Positions 56,149-64,000 of a stretch of DNA of 64,000 bases are shown here, one piece after another. This stretch comes from Erwinia sp. JUb26 (GTDB lineage: Bacteria; Pseudomonadota; Gammaproteobacteria; Enterobacterales; Enterobacteriaceae): positions 149,454-213,453 of the forward strand of contig NZ_RJVB01000010.1 of NCBI RefSeq assembly GCF_003751505.1, in the 5' to 3' direction. Under the pieces are notes generated by a model. The model had not been told where the DNA came from. It saw only the letters and a list, made by a program, of their open reading frames with translations, and ran no database searches. Numbering within the stretch: position 1 is the stretch's first letter; each line of letters begins with the position of its first letter. The translations under genes were made by a program, and so were the position numbers.

Positions 56149-56848
56149 GGATCACGTCCTTCATGTCACGTTCGGTTATGTCGAGAATCAGATGGCTGAC
56201 GCGCTTAGCCTCATCGGCATCGCGCTGGTGGATGGCCTCAAACAGCGTGCGGTGCAGCGGAAATGAGTCGCTGAACAGCGCCTGCTCGGGCGGGGATTCA
56301 AAAAAGGCGTGCAGGGTGTCGTACAGCCCCACCACCATATGCAGTAACAGCGGGTTGTGCGCCGCCTGGTAAATACTGGCGTGGAACAGCCAGTCCTCCG
56401 CACCGGCGGAACCGACGGCCAGGTGGACGCGCTCCATTTCCTGAAGCCGGCGTTCAATCAGCAGCAAGTCATCTACCGTGGCACGCACCGCCGCCAGCGA
56501 GCAGGATTCGGCCTCGATAATCCGGCGGACCTCCAGCGCGTGCAGCATGTTTTGTGAGTCGTTTTTAAAACGCAGCGACAGGAAGCTGTCATTGCTGGTG
56601 ACCTCGGCCTGCAGAAAGGTGCCGCTGCCCTTACGCCGCACGATAATGCCCAGCGTTTCCCAGCGCTTCAGCGCTTCGCGTACCGTGTTGCGGCTGACGG
56701 CCAGCTGCTCTGCCAGAACGCGCTCCGGCGGTAGCCGCTCACCGATCTGCATTCCTGACTGCGCGACGTAGCGCGTTAGCGCATCCAGCACCAGCACGTC
56801 GCTATGCTGTACGGCTATCGGCGCCAGTGCGGCGGGAAGTAATGACAT
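56129..56848 (-). CDS. FadR-type GntR transcriptional regulator
   Basis: Ligand-responsive repressor or activator, 239 residues. It has an N-terminal winged helix-turn-helix (about 15-80, with IGERLPPERVLAEQLAVS and RNTVREALKRWETLGII) and a C-terminal FCD domain (about 95-225) whose His/Asp residues bind metal and often an organic acid. It is the first gene of the cluster, with a strong AGGAGG site. Its stop lies inside the C-S lyase gene, so regulator and enzyme are co-translated. A half-perfect FCD-type operator lies just upstream. Confidence 0.92.
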   Translation of the reverse strand: MSLLPAALAPIAVQHSDVLVLDALTRYVAQSGMQIGERLPPERVLAEQLAVSRNTVREALKRWETLGIIVRRKGSGTFLQAEVTSNDSFLSLRFKNDSQNMLHALEVRRIIEAESCSLAAVRATVDDLLLIERRLQEMERVHLAVGSAGAEDWLFHASIYQAAHNPLLLHMVVGLYDTLHAFFESPPEQALFSDSFPLHRTLFEAIHQRDADEAKRVSHLILDITERDMKDVIHAARKA

Positions 56849-56860
56849 GCTGCCTCCTGA

Positions 56861-56877
56861 AATTGGTCCAACAACTC
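56861..56877. promoter_or_regulatory. Candidate operator for the FadR-type regulator
   Basis: AATTGGT, CCA, ACAACTC: the left half is the perfect half-site of the AATTGGT-N3-ACCAATT operators known for PdhR/LldR-type regulators of this family; the right half matches only partly. It sits 13-29 bases before the regulator start, where binding would block its own transcription or translation start region. Confidence 0.4.
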
Positions 56878-57074
56878 AACCTGTCAGAGACATTGCAAAG
56901 AGAGTGCCAAAAATTATATTCATGATTTAACTCGTTATTTATCTTTAATAAGAAAATCTTCTGAGCGGGAAAGGTGCAGAATTGCGAGGCGTTGCGCAGG
57001 GATTGAGCAAGGTGAGAGACATGTCTGAGGCAAGCGAGCAGAATCAGGGTGTGTAATAAAACGACAAAAAAACC

Positions 57075-57103
57075 TTGAACTAACCCATATTTGGGCATAG
57101 TTT
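57075..57103 (+). promoter_or_regulatory. Candidate promoter and operator of the toxin-antitoxin pair
   Basis: TTGAAC (57075-57080), a 17-base spacer and TAGTTT (57098-57103). The spacer contains CCCATATTTGGG (57084-57095), an imperfect palindrome in the place where autoregulatory antitoxins usually bind. The -10 match is weak. Confidence 0.35.
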
Positions 57104-57122
57104 AGAGCCTGGAGAAACAGCA

Positions 57123-57455
57123 GTGGATGCTATCTTTGTAGAACTTCCCCCGTTTGCACGTCATCGTGCTGACTATCTCACTGACGAAGCGTTCCGCAGT
57201 TTGCAGAATTTGCTCATGCTCTGCCCCACCTGCGGTGATGTGATCCAACACACCGGGGGGCTGCGTAAAATACGCGTGGGCGACAGCCATCGCCATAAGG
57301 GAAAACGCGGCGGCTCACGGATAATCTATTACTGGTGGCAGGAACAGGCACATTTTTTGCTGTTCACCATTTACAGCAAAGGTGAGATGGGCGATCTCTC
57401 GCCGTCCCAGCGCGAACACTTACGTGCGTTGCTGACATACCTGACGAAAGGATGA
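57123..57455 (+). CDS. HigB/RelE-type toxin (mRNA interferase)
   Basis: Probable ribosome-dependent mRNA interferase of the RelE superfamily, 110 residues, starting at GTG with a GGAG site 12 bases upstream. Residues LMLCPTCGDVIQHTGGLRK, then RGGSRIIYYWW and LFTIYSKGEMGDLS, match the HigB2-like pattern (GDVI..TGGLRK, KRGGSRVIYY, YSKxExxDLT). It is the first gene of a toxin-first module; the HTH antitoxin follows seven bases later. It lies at the junction between accessory DNA and the conserved carAB block. Confidence 0.9.
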   Translation: MDAIFVELPPFARHRADYLTDEAFRSLQNLLMLCPTCGDVIQHTGGLRKIRVGDSHRHKGKRGGSRIIYYWWQEQAHFLLFTIYSKGEMGDLSPSQREHLRALLTYLTKG

Positions 57456-57462
57456 TGATCAC

Positions 57463-57780
57463 ATGGAAAAACGCGATCTTTACGCGGAACTGGTTGAAGG
57501 GTTTGGCGCTCTGGCTGAACAGCAGCAGGGCAAGAAAACCCTGAAAACCCACCGTCTGACAGCCAGGGCCGAAATCGTGCTGGCACCGGAAGAGCTGCGC
57601 ACTATTCGTGAAAATTTACAGCTTTCACAGGCGGTATTTGCGCAGTATTTGCAGACCGGGCTGACCACCTATCAGAACTGGGAGCAGGGGCGGGCAAAAC
57701 CTAATAAGCAGGCGATTTTACTGATCCGCCTGATCGAGAATGAGTCCACCACGCTGGAGACGCTGGCAAAAATGGGTTAA
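57463..57780 (+). CDS. HigA-type antitoxin (XRE family HTH)
   Basis: Partner antitoxin and autorepressor, 105 residues. An N-terminal helical part (about 1-50) should bind the toxin, and the C-terminal helix-turn-helix (about 52-98) includes LAPEELRTIRENLQLSQAVF and GLTTYQNWEQGRAKPNKQA. The toxin-first order is characteristic of hig modules. Its TAA stop touches the A run of the terminator shared with carAB on the other strand. Confidence 0.9.
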   Translation: MEKRDLYAELVEGFGALAEQQQGKKTLKTHRLTARAEIVLAPEELRTIRENLQLSQAVFAQYLQTGLTTYQNWEQGRAKPNKQAILLIRLIENESTTLETLAKMG

Positions 57781-57812
57781 AAAAAGGGCGACCAGAAAAC
57801 TGGTCGCCCTTT
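57779..57812. terminator. Terminator of carAB, shared with the hig pair
   Basis: AAAGGGCGACCAG, loop AAAA, CTGGTCGCCCTTT: a perfect 13-bp stem. On the minus strand it is followed by seven T (57785-57779), so it is a strong terminator for carAB about 50 bp after its stop. On the plus strand the T run is only three bases. Confidence 0.88.
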
Positions 57813-57826
57813 AACGCCTGCGTAGC

Positions 57827-57844
57827 GGTCAGGCATGCCTGACC
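57827..57844. other. Perfect palindrome downstream of carB
   Basis: GGTCAGGCATGCCTGACC is an 18-bp perfect palindrome with no loop, between carB and its terminator. It could be a protein-binding dyad or an RNA processing barrier. Function unknown. Confidence 0.5.
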
Positions 57845-57863
57845 CGTCCCAACGAGAGGGTGA

Positions 57864-60800
57864 TTACGCGTTAATCTGCGCGTGCATTTCCTGCACCGAG
57901 ATCACCTGGTCGATCGCGCTGGCGTTCAGCGAGGTGGTGGTAGCGAAGGCACCGTTCAGCGTGGTGTCATAGTGCACTTTATACTGCAGCGCACTGCGGC
58001 GGATCAGCTTGGAGTCTTCAATCGCCTGACGGCCTGCGGTGGTGTTGACGATGTACACGTACTCACCGTTCTTCACGCGGTCCTGAATGTGCGGACGACC
58101 TTCATGCACCTTGTTGACGCGACGCACTTCGATACCGGCGGCTTTCAGCACCGCAGCGGTGCCTTCGGTGGCATCCAGCTCAAAGCCGAAGTCCAGCAGA
58201 CGGCGCGCCAGCTCAACGATACGTTTCTTATCGCCTTCGCGCACCGACAGCAGCGCACGACCGCTCTTCTTCATGTTGCTCTGCGCGCCCAGCATCGCTT
58301 TGCTGAAGGCTTCCGCGAAGGTGCGGCCAACGCCCATCACTTCACCGGTAGAGCGCATTTCCGGGCCAAGGATAGGGTCCACGCCCTGGAACTTGTTGAA
58401 CGGCAGCACCACTTCTTTCACCGAGAAGTACGGCGGGATAATTTCTTCGGTCACGCCCTGCGCAGCCAGCGTTTTACCGGCCATCACGCGCGCGGCCACT
58501 TTCGCCAGCGGCATACCGGTCGCTTTCGAGACGAACGGTACGGTACGAGCGGCACGTGGGTTCACCTCAATCAGGTAAACTTCGTTATCCTTCACCGCAA
58601 ACTGCACGTTCATCAGACCGCGTACGCCCAGCTCAAAGGCCAGCTTCTCAACCTGCTGACGCATCACATCCTGAATTTCCTTGCTCAGCGTGTAGGCTGG
58701 CAGGGAGCAGGCGGAGTCACCGGAGTGAACGCCAGCCTGTTCGATGTGTTCCATGATGCCGCCAATCAGCACCTGCTCGCCGTCACAGATCGCATCCACG
58801 TCGACTTCTACCGCGTCATCCAGGAAGCGGTCCAGCAGTACCGGTGCGTCGTTGGAGACGGAAACCGCAGTGGTGAAGTAGCGCTTCAGGTCGATTTCGT
58901 CGTAAACGATTTCCATCGCCCGGCCGCCCAGCACGTAGGAAGGACGAACCACCAGCGGATAGCCGATAGTTGCCGCTTTCTCTACCGCCATTTCGATGGT
59001 GGTCACGGTGGCGTTAGCCGGCTGCTTCAGCGCCAGGCGGTCAACCGCCTGCTGGAAACGTTCACGGTCTTCGGCACGGTCAATCGCGTCCGGGCTGGTA
59101 CCGATAACCGGTACGCCTGCCGCTTCCAGCGCACGCGCCAGCTTCAGCGGAGTCTGGCCGCCGTACTGCACGATGACGCCTTTCGGCTTCTCGATGCGCA
59201 CGATTTCCAGCACGTCTTCCAGCGTCACCGGCTCGAAGTACAGACGGTCTGAGGTGTCGTAATCGGTGGAGACGGTTTCCGGGTTACAGTTCACCATGAT
59301 GGTTTCGAAACCGTCTTCGCGCAGCGCCAGCGAGGCGTGTACGCAGCAATAGTCGAATTCGATACCCTGGCCGATACGGTTTGGACCGCCGCCCAGCACC
59401 ATGATTTTGTCGCGATCCTGATTCGGGTTCGCCTCGCACTCTTCTTCATAGGTGGAGTACATGTAGGCGGTGTCGGTCGAGAATTCGGCCGCACAGGTAT
59501 CCACACGTTTGTACACCGGATGCAGGTTGTGCTGCTCGCGCAGTTTACGAATTTCAGACTCGGTGACACCGGCAACGTCGGCCAGGCGCGCATCGGCAAA
59601 GCCTTTACGCTTCAGGGTGCGCAGGAAATCGTAGGTCAGGCCGTTCAGACCGACTTTCGCTACCTGCTGCTCCAGCTGAACCAGCTCTTCAATCTGCACC
59701 AGGAACCAGCGATCCACGTTGGTCAGCGCAAACACGTCTTCTACGGTCATTCCGGCGCGGAAGGCATCGGCGATGTACCAGATACGGTCAGAACCGGCGT
59801 CTTTCAGCTCGCGGCGGATGGTGGTCATCGCTTCCGCATCGTTGAGGTCAACTTTCGGGTCGAAGCCGTTAGCGCCCACTTCCAGACCGCGCAGCGCTTT
59901 CTGCATGGATTCCTGCAGCGTGCGGCCAATCGCCATCACTTCACCGACGGATTTCATCTGCGTAGTCAGACGGTCGTTAGCACCGGCAAATTTCTCGAAG
60001 TTGAAGCGTGGGATCTTGGTAACAACGTAGTCGATAGACGGTTCGAACGACGCCGGGGTCAGACCGCCGGTGATATCGTTGGTCAGCTCGTCGAGGGTGA
60101 AGCCCACCGCCAGCTTGGCGGCGATTTTTGCAATCGGGAAGCCGGTCGCTTTTGATGCCAGCGCGGAAGAACGTGATACGCGCGGGTTCATTTCGATAAC
60201 AATCAGGCGGCCGTTTTCCGGGTTAACGGAGAACTGTACGTTGGAGCCACCGGTTTCCACGCCGATTTCACGCAGTACCGCCAGCGAGGCGTTACGCATG
60301 ATCTGGTACTCTTTGTCGGTCAGCGTCTGTGCTGGCGCAACGGTAATCGAGTCACCGGTGTGGATACCCATGGCATCGAAGTTTTCAATCGAGCAGACGA
60401 TGATGCAGTTGTCGTTTTTATCACGCACCACTTCCATCTCGTACTCTTTCCAGCCAATCAGCGACTCATCAATCAGCAGCTCGTTGGTTGGTGACAGATC
60501 CAGACCGCGTTCGCAGATCTCTTCGAACTCTTCACGGTTATAGGCAATACCGCCACCGGTGCCGCCCATGGTAAAGGAAGGGCGGATAATGCACGGGAAG
60601 CCCACGTCGGCGGCAACCGCCAGCGCTTCTTCCATATTATGTGCGATACCGGAACGCGCGGTGTCCAGGCCGATGCTTTTCATCGCCACGTCGAAGCGAC
60701 GACGGTCTTCTGCTTTATCAATCGCGTCGGCGGTGGCACCAATCATGGTCACACCGAACTCTGCCAGCACGCCACGGCGTTCCAGCTCCAGCGCACAGTT

Positions 60801-61088
60801 CAGCGCGGTCTGGCCGCCCATGGTTGGCAGCACGGCATCCGGGCGCTCTTTTTCGATGATTTTGCGCACGACTTCCCAGTTAATCGGCTCGATATAGGTT
60901 GCATCGGCCATATCCGGGTCGGTCATGATGGTCGCCGGATTAGAGTTCACCAGGATAACGCGGTAACCCTCTTCACGCAGCGCCTTACACGCCTGCGCAC
61001 CGGAATAGTCAAACTCACAGGCCTGACCGATAACGATAGGACCTGCGCCAATGATCAGGATACTTTTTATGTCTGTACGTTTTGGCAT
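57864..61088 (-). CDS. carB: Carbamoyl phosphate synthase large subunit
   Basis: Makes carbamoyl phosphate for arginine and pyrimidine synthesis from ammonia tunnelled from CarA. The product is 1074 residues (E. coli 1073). It has two homologous ATP-grasp halves: the first starts [21 protein letters not shown] and the second near [20 protein letters not shown] (about residue 555). Conserved [18 protein letters not shown] and [18 protein letters not shown] lie in the two halves. The C-terminal MGS-like domain (about 937-1074) binds UMP, IMP and ornithine. It follows carA by 17 bp. Confidence 0.99.
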   Translation of the reverse strand: MPKRTDIKSILIIGAGPIVIGQACEFDYSGAQACKALREEGYRVILVNSNPATIMTDPDMADATYIEPINWEVVRKIIEKERPDAVLPTMGGQTALNCALELERRGVLAEFGVTMIGATADAIDKAEDRRRFDVAMKSIGLDTARSGIAHNMEEALAVAADVGFPCIIRPSFTMGGTGGGIAYNREEFEEICERGLDLSPTNELLIDESLIGWKEYEMEVVRDKNDNCIIVCSIENFDAMGIHTGDSITVAPAQTLTDKEYQIMRNASLAVLREIGVETGGSNVQFSVNPENGRLIVIEMNPRVSRSSALASKATGFPIAKIAAKLAVGFTLDELTNDITGGLTPASFEPSIDYVVTKIPRFNFEKFAGANDRLTTQMKSVGEVMAIGRTLQESMQKALRGLEVGANGFDPKVDLNDAEAMTTIRRELKDAGSDRIWYIADAFRAGMTVEDVFALTNVDRWFLVQIEELVQLEQQVAKVGLNGLTYDFLRTLKRKGFADARLADVAGVTESEIRKLREQHNLHPVYKRVDTCAAEFSTDTAYMYSTYEEECEANPNQDRDKIMVLGGGPNRIGQGIEFDYCCVHASLALREDGFETIMVNCNPETVSTDYDTSDRLYFEPVTLEDVLEIVRIEKPKGVIVQYGGQTPLKLARALEAAGVPVIGTSPDAIDRAEDRERFQQAVDRLALKQPANATVTTIEMAVEKAATIGYPLVVRPSYVLGGRAMEIVYDEIDLKRYFTTAVSVSNDAPVLLDRFLDDAVEVDVDAICDGEQVLIGGIMEHIEQAGVHSGDSACSLPAYTLSKEIQDVMRQQVEKLAFELGVRGLMNVQFAVKDNEVYLIEVNPRAARTVPFVSKATGMPLAKVAARVMAGKTLAAQGVTEEIIPPYFSVKEVVLPFNKFQGVDPILGPEMRSTGEVMGVGRTFAEAFSKAMLGAQSNMKKSGRALLSVREGDKKRIVELARRLLDFGFELDATEGTAAVLKAAGIEVRRVNKVHEGRPHIQDRVKNGEYVYIVNTTAGRQAIEDSKLIRRSALQYKVHYDTTLNGAFATTTSLNASAIDQVISVQEMHAQINA

Positions 61089-61105
61089 TGCTCTCTCTCC
61101 TGACC

Positions 61106-62254
61106 TTATTTCGCGCTGGAACGGTAAGCTTCAATCAGTTCGATAAAGTGATCGAACAGGGGTGCAGCATCGTGCGGGCCCGGGCTCGCTTCAGGGTGTC
61201 CCTGGAAGCTGAAGGCTGCTTTATCCGTGCGGTGAATACCCTGGACCGTGTGGTCAAACAGTGAGGTATGGGTCACGCGCAGATTCGCTGGCAGGTTGCT
61301 GTCATCAACGGCGAAGCCGTGGTTCTGAGCGGTGATCATCACGGTATTTTTATCGTGATCTTTCACCGGGTGGTTGCCGCCGTGGTGGCCGAGTTTCATC
61401 TTCACGGTTTTGGCACCGCTGGCCAGCGCCAGCAGCTGGTGACCGAGGCAGATGCCGAATACCGGAATGTCGGTTTCCAGGAAGCGCTTAATCGCGCTGA
61501 TAGCGTAGTCACACGGCTCCGGGTCTCCGGGACCGTTGGAGAGGAAAATACCGTCCGGGTTCAGCTTCAGTACATCTTCAGCCGGGGTCTGTGCAGGCAC
61601 CACGGTCAGGCGGCAGCCACGATCCACCAGCATGCGCAGGATATTGCGTTTCACGCCGTAATCGTAGGCCACCACGTGGAACGGCAGTTCGCCTTCCGTT
61701 TTTGCCGCAGGCAGGTCGCCTTCCAGCGTCCAGCTGCCCTGCAGCCAACCGTAGGCTTCCGGGGTGGTCACTTCTTTCGCCAGGTCCATGCCCTTCAGGC
61801 CAGGGAAGGCTTTCGCTTTCTCCAGCGCTACGGCAGCATCCGGTGCATCTCCGGCAATAATGCAGCCGTTCTGCGCCCCTTTTTCGCGCAGCAGACGAGT
61901 CAGCTTACGCGTATCGATATCGGCAATAGCGACAATGTTGTTGCGGACCAGATAGTCGGTCAGCCCTTCTTCACTGCGATAGTTGCTGGCAATCAGCGGC
62001 AGGTCACGGATCACCAGACCCTGTGCATGTACCTGAGTCGATTCTGCGTCAGCGGCGTTGGTGCCGACATTGCCGATATGGGGATAAGTAAGAGTAACGA
62101 TTTGGCGGGAATAGGAAGGATCAGTGAGGATTTCTTGATAACCGGTCATTGAAGTGTTGAAAACAACTTCTCCCACTGCCGATCCGGTTGCCCCGATGGC
62201 CCGACCGTGGAATTGGGTTCCGTCTTCCAGAACCAAGAGCGCTGACTTAATCAA
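61106..62254 (-). CDS. carA: Carbamoyl phosphate synthase small (glutaminase) subunit
   Basis: Triad-type glutamine amidotransferase that feeds ammonia to CarB. I start at the TTG at 62252-62254 ([19 protein letters not shown], 382 residues), because E. coli carA has the same length and also starts with TTG, and a GGAGG site lies just upstream. An ATG nine codons earlier would overlap that site. The catalytic Cys269 lies in [13 protein letters not shown]. The His and Glu of the triad are in [14 protein letters not shown]. Transcribed from two promoters, as in E. coli. Confidence 0.98.
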   Translation of the reverse strand: MIKSALLVLEDGTQFHGRAIGATGSAVGEVVFNTSMTGYQEILTDPSYSRQIVTLTYPHIGNVGTNAADAESTQVHAQGLVIRDLPLIASNYRSEEGLTDYLVRNNIVAIADIDTRKLTRLLREKGAQNGCIIAGDAPDAAVALEKAKAFPGLKGMDLAKEVTTPEAYGWLQGSWTLEGDLPAAKTEGELPFHVVAYDYGVKRNILRMLVDRGCRLTVVPAQTPAEDVLKLNPDGIFLSNGPGDPEPCDYAISAIKRFLETDIPVFGICLGHQLLALASGAKTVKMKLGHHGGNHPVKDHDKNTVMITAQNHGFAVDDSNLPANLRVTHTSLFDHTVQGIHRTDKAAFSFQGHPEASPGPHDAAPLFDHFIELIEAYRSSAK

Positions 62255-62266
62255 AACATCCTCCAG

Positions 62267-62301
62267 GGAATAAACAGTCACAATATCTGCATATTAATTC
62301 A
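62267..62301 (-). promoter_or_regulatory. Tandem ARG boxes (ArgR sites) at carAB P2
   Basis: On the minus strand TGAATTAATATGCA (62301-62288) and TGACTGTTTATTCC (62280-62267) match the ArgR consensus TGAAT-N4-ATTCA at 12 and about 11 of 14 positions. Their starts are 21 bases apart, the usual spacing for an ArgR hexamer. The first is identical to the E. coli carAB box. It overlaps the P2 -10 element. Confidence 0.85.
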
Positions 62302-62319
62302 GAAATAGAGCTGAATCAA
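62291..62319 (-). promoter_or_regulatory. carAB promoter P2 (arginine-controlled)
   Basis: On the minus strand TTGATT (62319-62314), a 17-base spacer and TAATAT (62296-62291). The -10 lies inside the first ARG box, so ArgR with arginine should block it. Confidence 0.65.
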
Positions 62320-62362
62320 TGCAAAAACTGCCTGACTGCTCAGTTTTTGGCAAATTGCGCGC

Positions 62363-62391
62363 ATTCTAATGATCGCCCTCGCGAATGTCTA
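62363..62391 (-). promoter_or_regulatory. carAB promoter P1 (pyrimidine-controlled)
   Basis: On the minus strand TAGACA (62391-62386), a 17-base spacer and TAGAAT (62368-62363), each 5/6 to consensus. A GC-rich discriminator and then AATTTGCC follow, which resembles the U-run start of the E. coli P1, where UTP level controls initiation by slippage. Confidence 0.7.
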
Positions 62392-62640
62392 CCCTGCGAG
62401 GCACTTTTTCTTCACTTTTTAACTCACTGGTCGATTTATCAGAAGATTAACGCTGAAAACAACACATATCCTGGCAATAAAATCGGTTGCCTGCCAGTGA
62501 ATGCATAAAAACGGATGCCGAAACGTGAAAAAGTGGACCAAATGGTCAAAAATCTTATAAAAAGGAGATCACAGGAGGGGTAAAGGCAATATTATATGGA
62601 TTACGAACGATAAATGACAAAAAGATGTCATTTTTAAAAA
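62392..62640. other. Upstream control region of carAB
   Basis: About 250 bp without a gene. In E. coli the corresponding region binds IHF, PepA, PurR and RutR to control P1. AT-rich tracts are present, but I did not find a PurR or IHF site that I would defend by eye. Confidence 0.4.
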
Positions 62641-62642
62641 AT

Positions 62643-62667
62643 AAAAAGGGCAATAAAATTATTGCCC
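62643..62667 (-). terminator. Rho-independent terminator of dapB
   Basis: On the minus strand GGGCAATA, a four-base loop and TATTGCCC, followed by five T. A second hairpin, CAATCATAA / TTATGATTG, lies just before it at 62671-62690. Confidence 0.88.
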
Positions 62668-62720
62668 GCCCAATCATAACCTTATGATTGAAATAACCAC
62701 ATCACGATGGTTTACAACAC

Positions 62721-63548
<828 letters not shown>

Positions 63549-63858
63549 TCATTCCTGACAGATTTCTATGCATGCAAAGCGCATACAGATTAACCACGCG
63601 TTAACCTCTGCGCCACAATTAAAACCACATAATTAGAATTTTACGCCAGCTGGCGCAGATTATCAGTAAAACAGATTTATTACGGGTGAGGGTAGGAATT
63701 GTCGAGGGTGGCTTTGGGTTGGGGGGCAGACTGACTTATCGAGCAATGGGTATTGATGTCGCTGTAACTATAGGGTGAGGGGACAGCCTCTGCGGCTTCC
63801 GGGCGGTCCTCGCGCCGCTGTGCGGTGCCTTCGGCTTCGGCATCCGGCCTGTCGGATC

Positions 63859-63892
63859 GGTGAAGATGGTGCATCCCTGCCCCAGCTTCACC
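63859..63892. repeat. 34-nt hairpin with A-GGGA-T loop on the minus strand
   Basis: On the minus strand GGTGAAG, C, TGGGGC, loop AGGGAT, GCACCA, T, CTTCACC: a 7-bp stem, a 1x1 mismatch and a 6-bp stem with one mismatch, closed by a six-base loop. The loop sequence AGGGAT is the same as in the 27640-27659 hairpin of the direct repeats. Confidence 0.65.
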
Positions 63893-63929
63893 TGACGCCA
63901 ACATCCCTTGTATCTTGAGTATTGCAGTC

Positions 63930-63952
63930 GGTAGTGGTTAGCTACCACTACC
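63930..63952. repeat. 9-bp perfect inverted repeat
   Basis: GGTAGTGGT, loop TAGCT, ACCACTACC. No T run follows on either strand, so it is not a usual terminator. Confidence 0.65.
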
Positions 63953-64000
63953 TGAAGCAGGGTGAATTTGGAACATCCCTAAGGGAAAACCCTGAGCTAC

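Noticed and set aside
57882..59252. 456-codon plus-strand frame antisense to carB
   Set aside because: The minus strand encodes a full-length CarB with all motifs. The antisense frame is His/Arg-rich, the usual shadow of a GC-rich coding strand.
63680..63948. Two overlapping minus-strand frames of 70-74 codons at the right end
   Set aside because: They use different frames of the same GC-rich hairpin DNA and are Arg/Pro-rich, which is typical of translated repeats, not of a gene.

Overview
The window is ordinary chromosomal DNA from a gamma-proteobacterium of the order Enterobacterales. Nearly every long gene is close in length and sequence to its Escherichia coli counterpart, and the order matches the E. 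coli 0-2 minute region run in reverse, with several E. coli blocks missing. The moderately high GC content and the gene set suggest Erwiniaceae (Erwinia or Pantoea type). That placement is an inference from synteny, not a measured identity. Layout: (1) 1-17870, minus strand: the division and cell wall (dcw) cluster mraZ-rsmH-ftsL-ftsI-murE-murF-mraY-murD-ftsW-murG-murC-ddlB-ftsQ-ftsA-ftsZ-lpxC. It is tightly packed with many overlaps, and lpxC runs off the left edge. A promoter and a 10-bp-period array of MraZ boxes sit in front of mraZ. (2) 18300-21770, minus strand: cra, then ilvI-ilvH, each with its own terminator. (3) 22430-27350, plus strand: the leu operon, with promoter, leucine-rich leader peptide, attenuator and leuABCD. 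leuO, which lies between ilvI and leu in E. coli, is missing. (4) 27348-27906: a gene-free stretch holding two families of structured intergenic repeats. (5) 27907-34456: the glucose-phosphate stress locus setA / sgrS / sgrR, with a short SgrS RNA that lacks the sgrT reading frame, then a TPP riboswitch and thiBPQ. (6) 34463-49414: yabI, polB (with a LexA-like box), rapA, rluA, djlA, and the envelope/cofactor/rRNA operon lptD-surA-pdxA-rsmA-apaG-apaH. The araC-araBAD block of E. coli is absent between yabI and polB. (7) 49486-57812: folA, then accessory DNA where E. coli has kefFC and the fix/cai genes: a LysE/RhtB-type exporter, a six-gene minus-strand cluster (FadR-type GntR regulator, MetC-like C-S lyase, and a four-gene CUT1-type ABC importer), and a HigB/HigA-type toxin-antitoxin pair. 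(8) 57864-64000: carB-carA with tandem promoters and ARG boxes, dapB, and a gene-free right end with strong hairpins. No rRNA, tRNA, insertion sequence, prophage or CRISPR array was seen. The parts that most merit a second look are the regulator/C-S lyase/sugar-type importer cluster (50779-56848), whose substrate I cannot name, and the intergenic repeats at 27436-27886 and 63859-63892. The latter can fold into hairpins with A-N-GGA-N hexaloops like those recognised by CsrA/RsmA. The CsrA link is a hypothesis.
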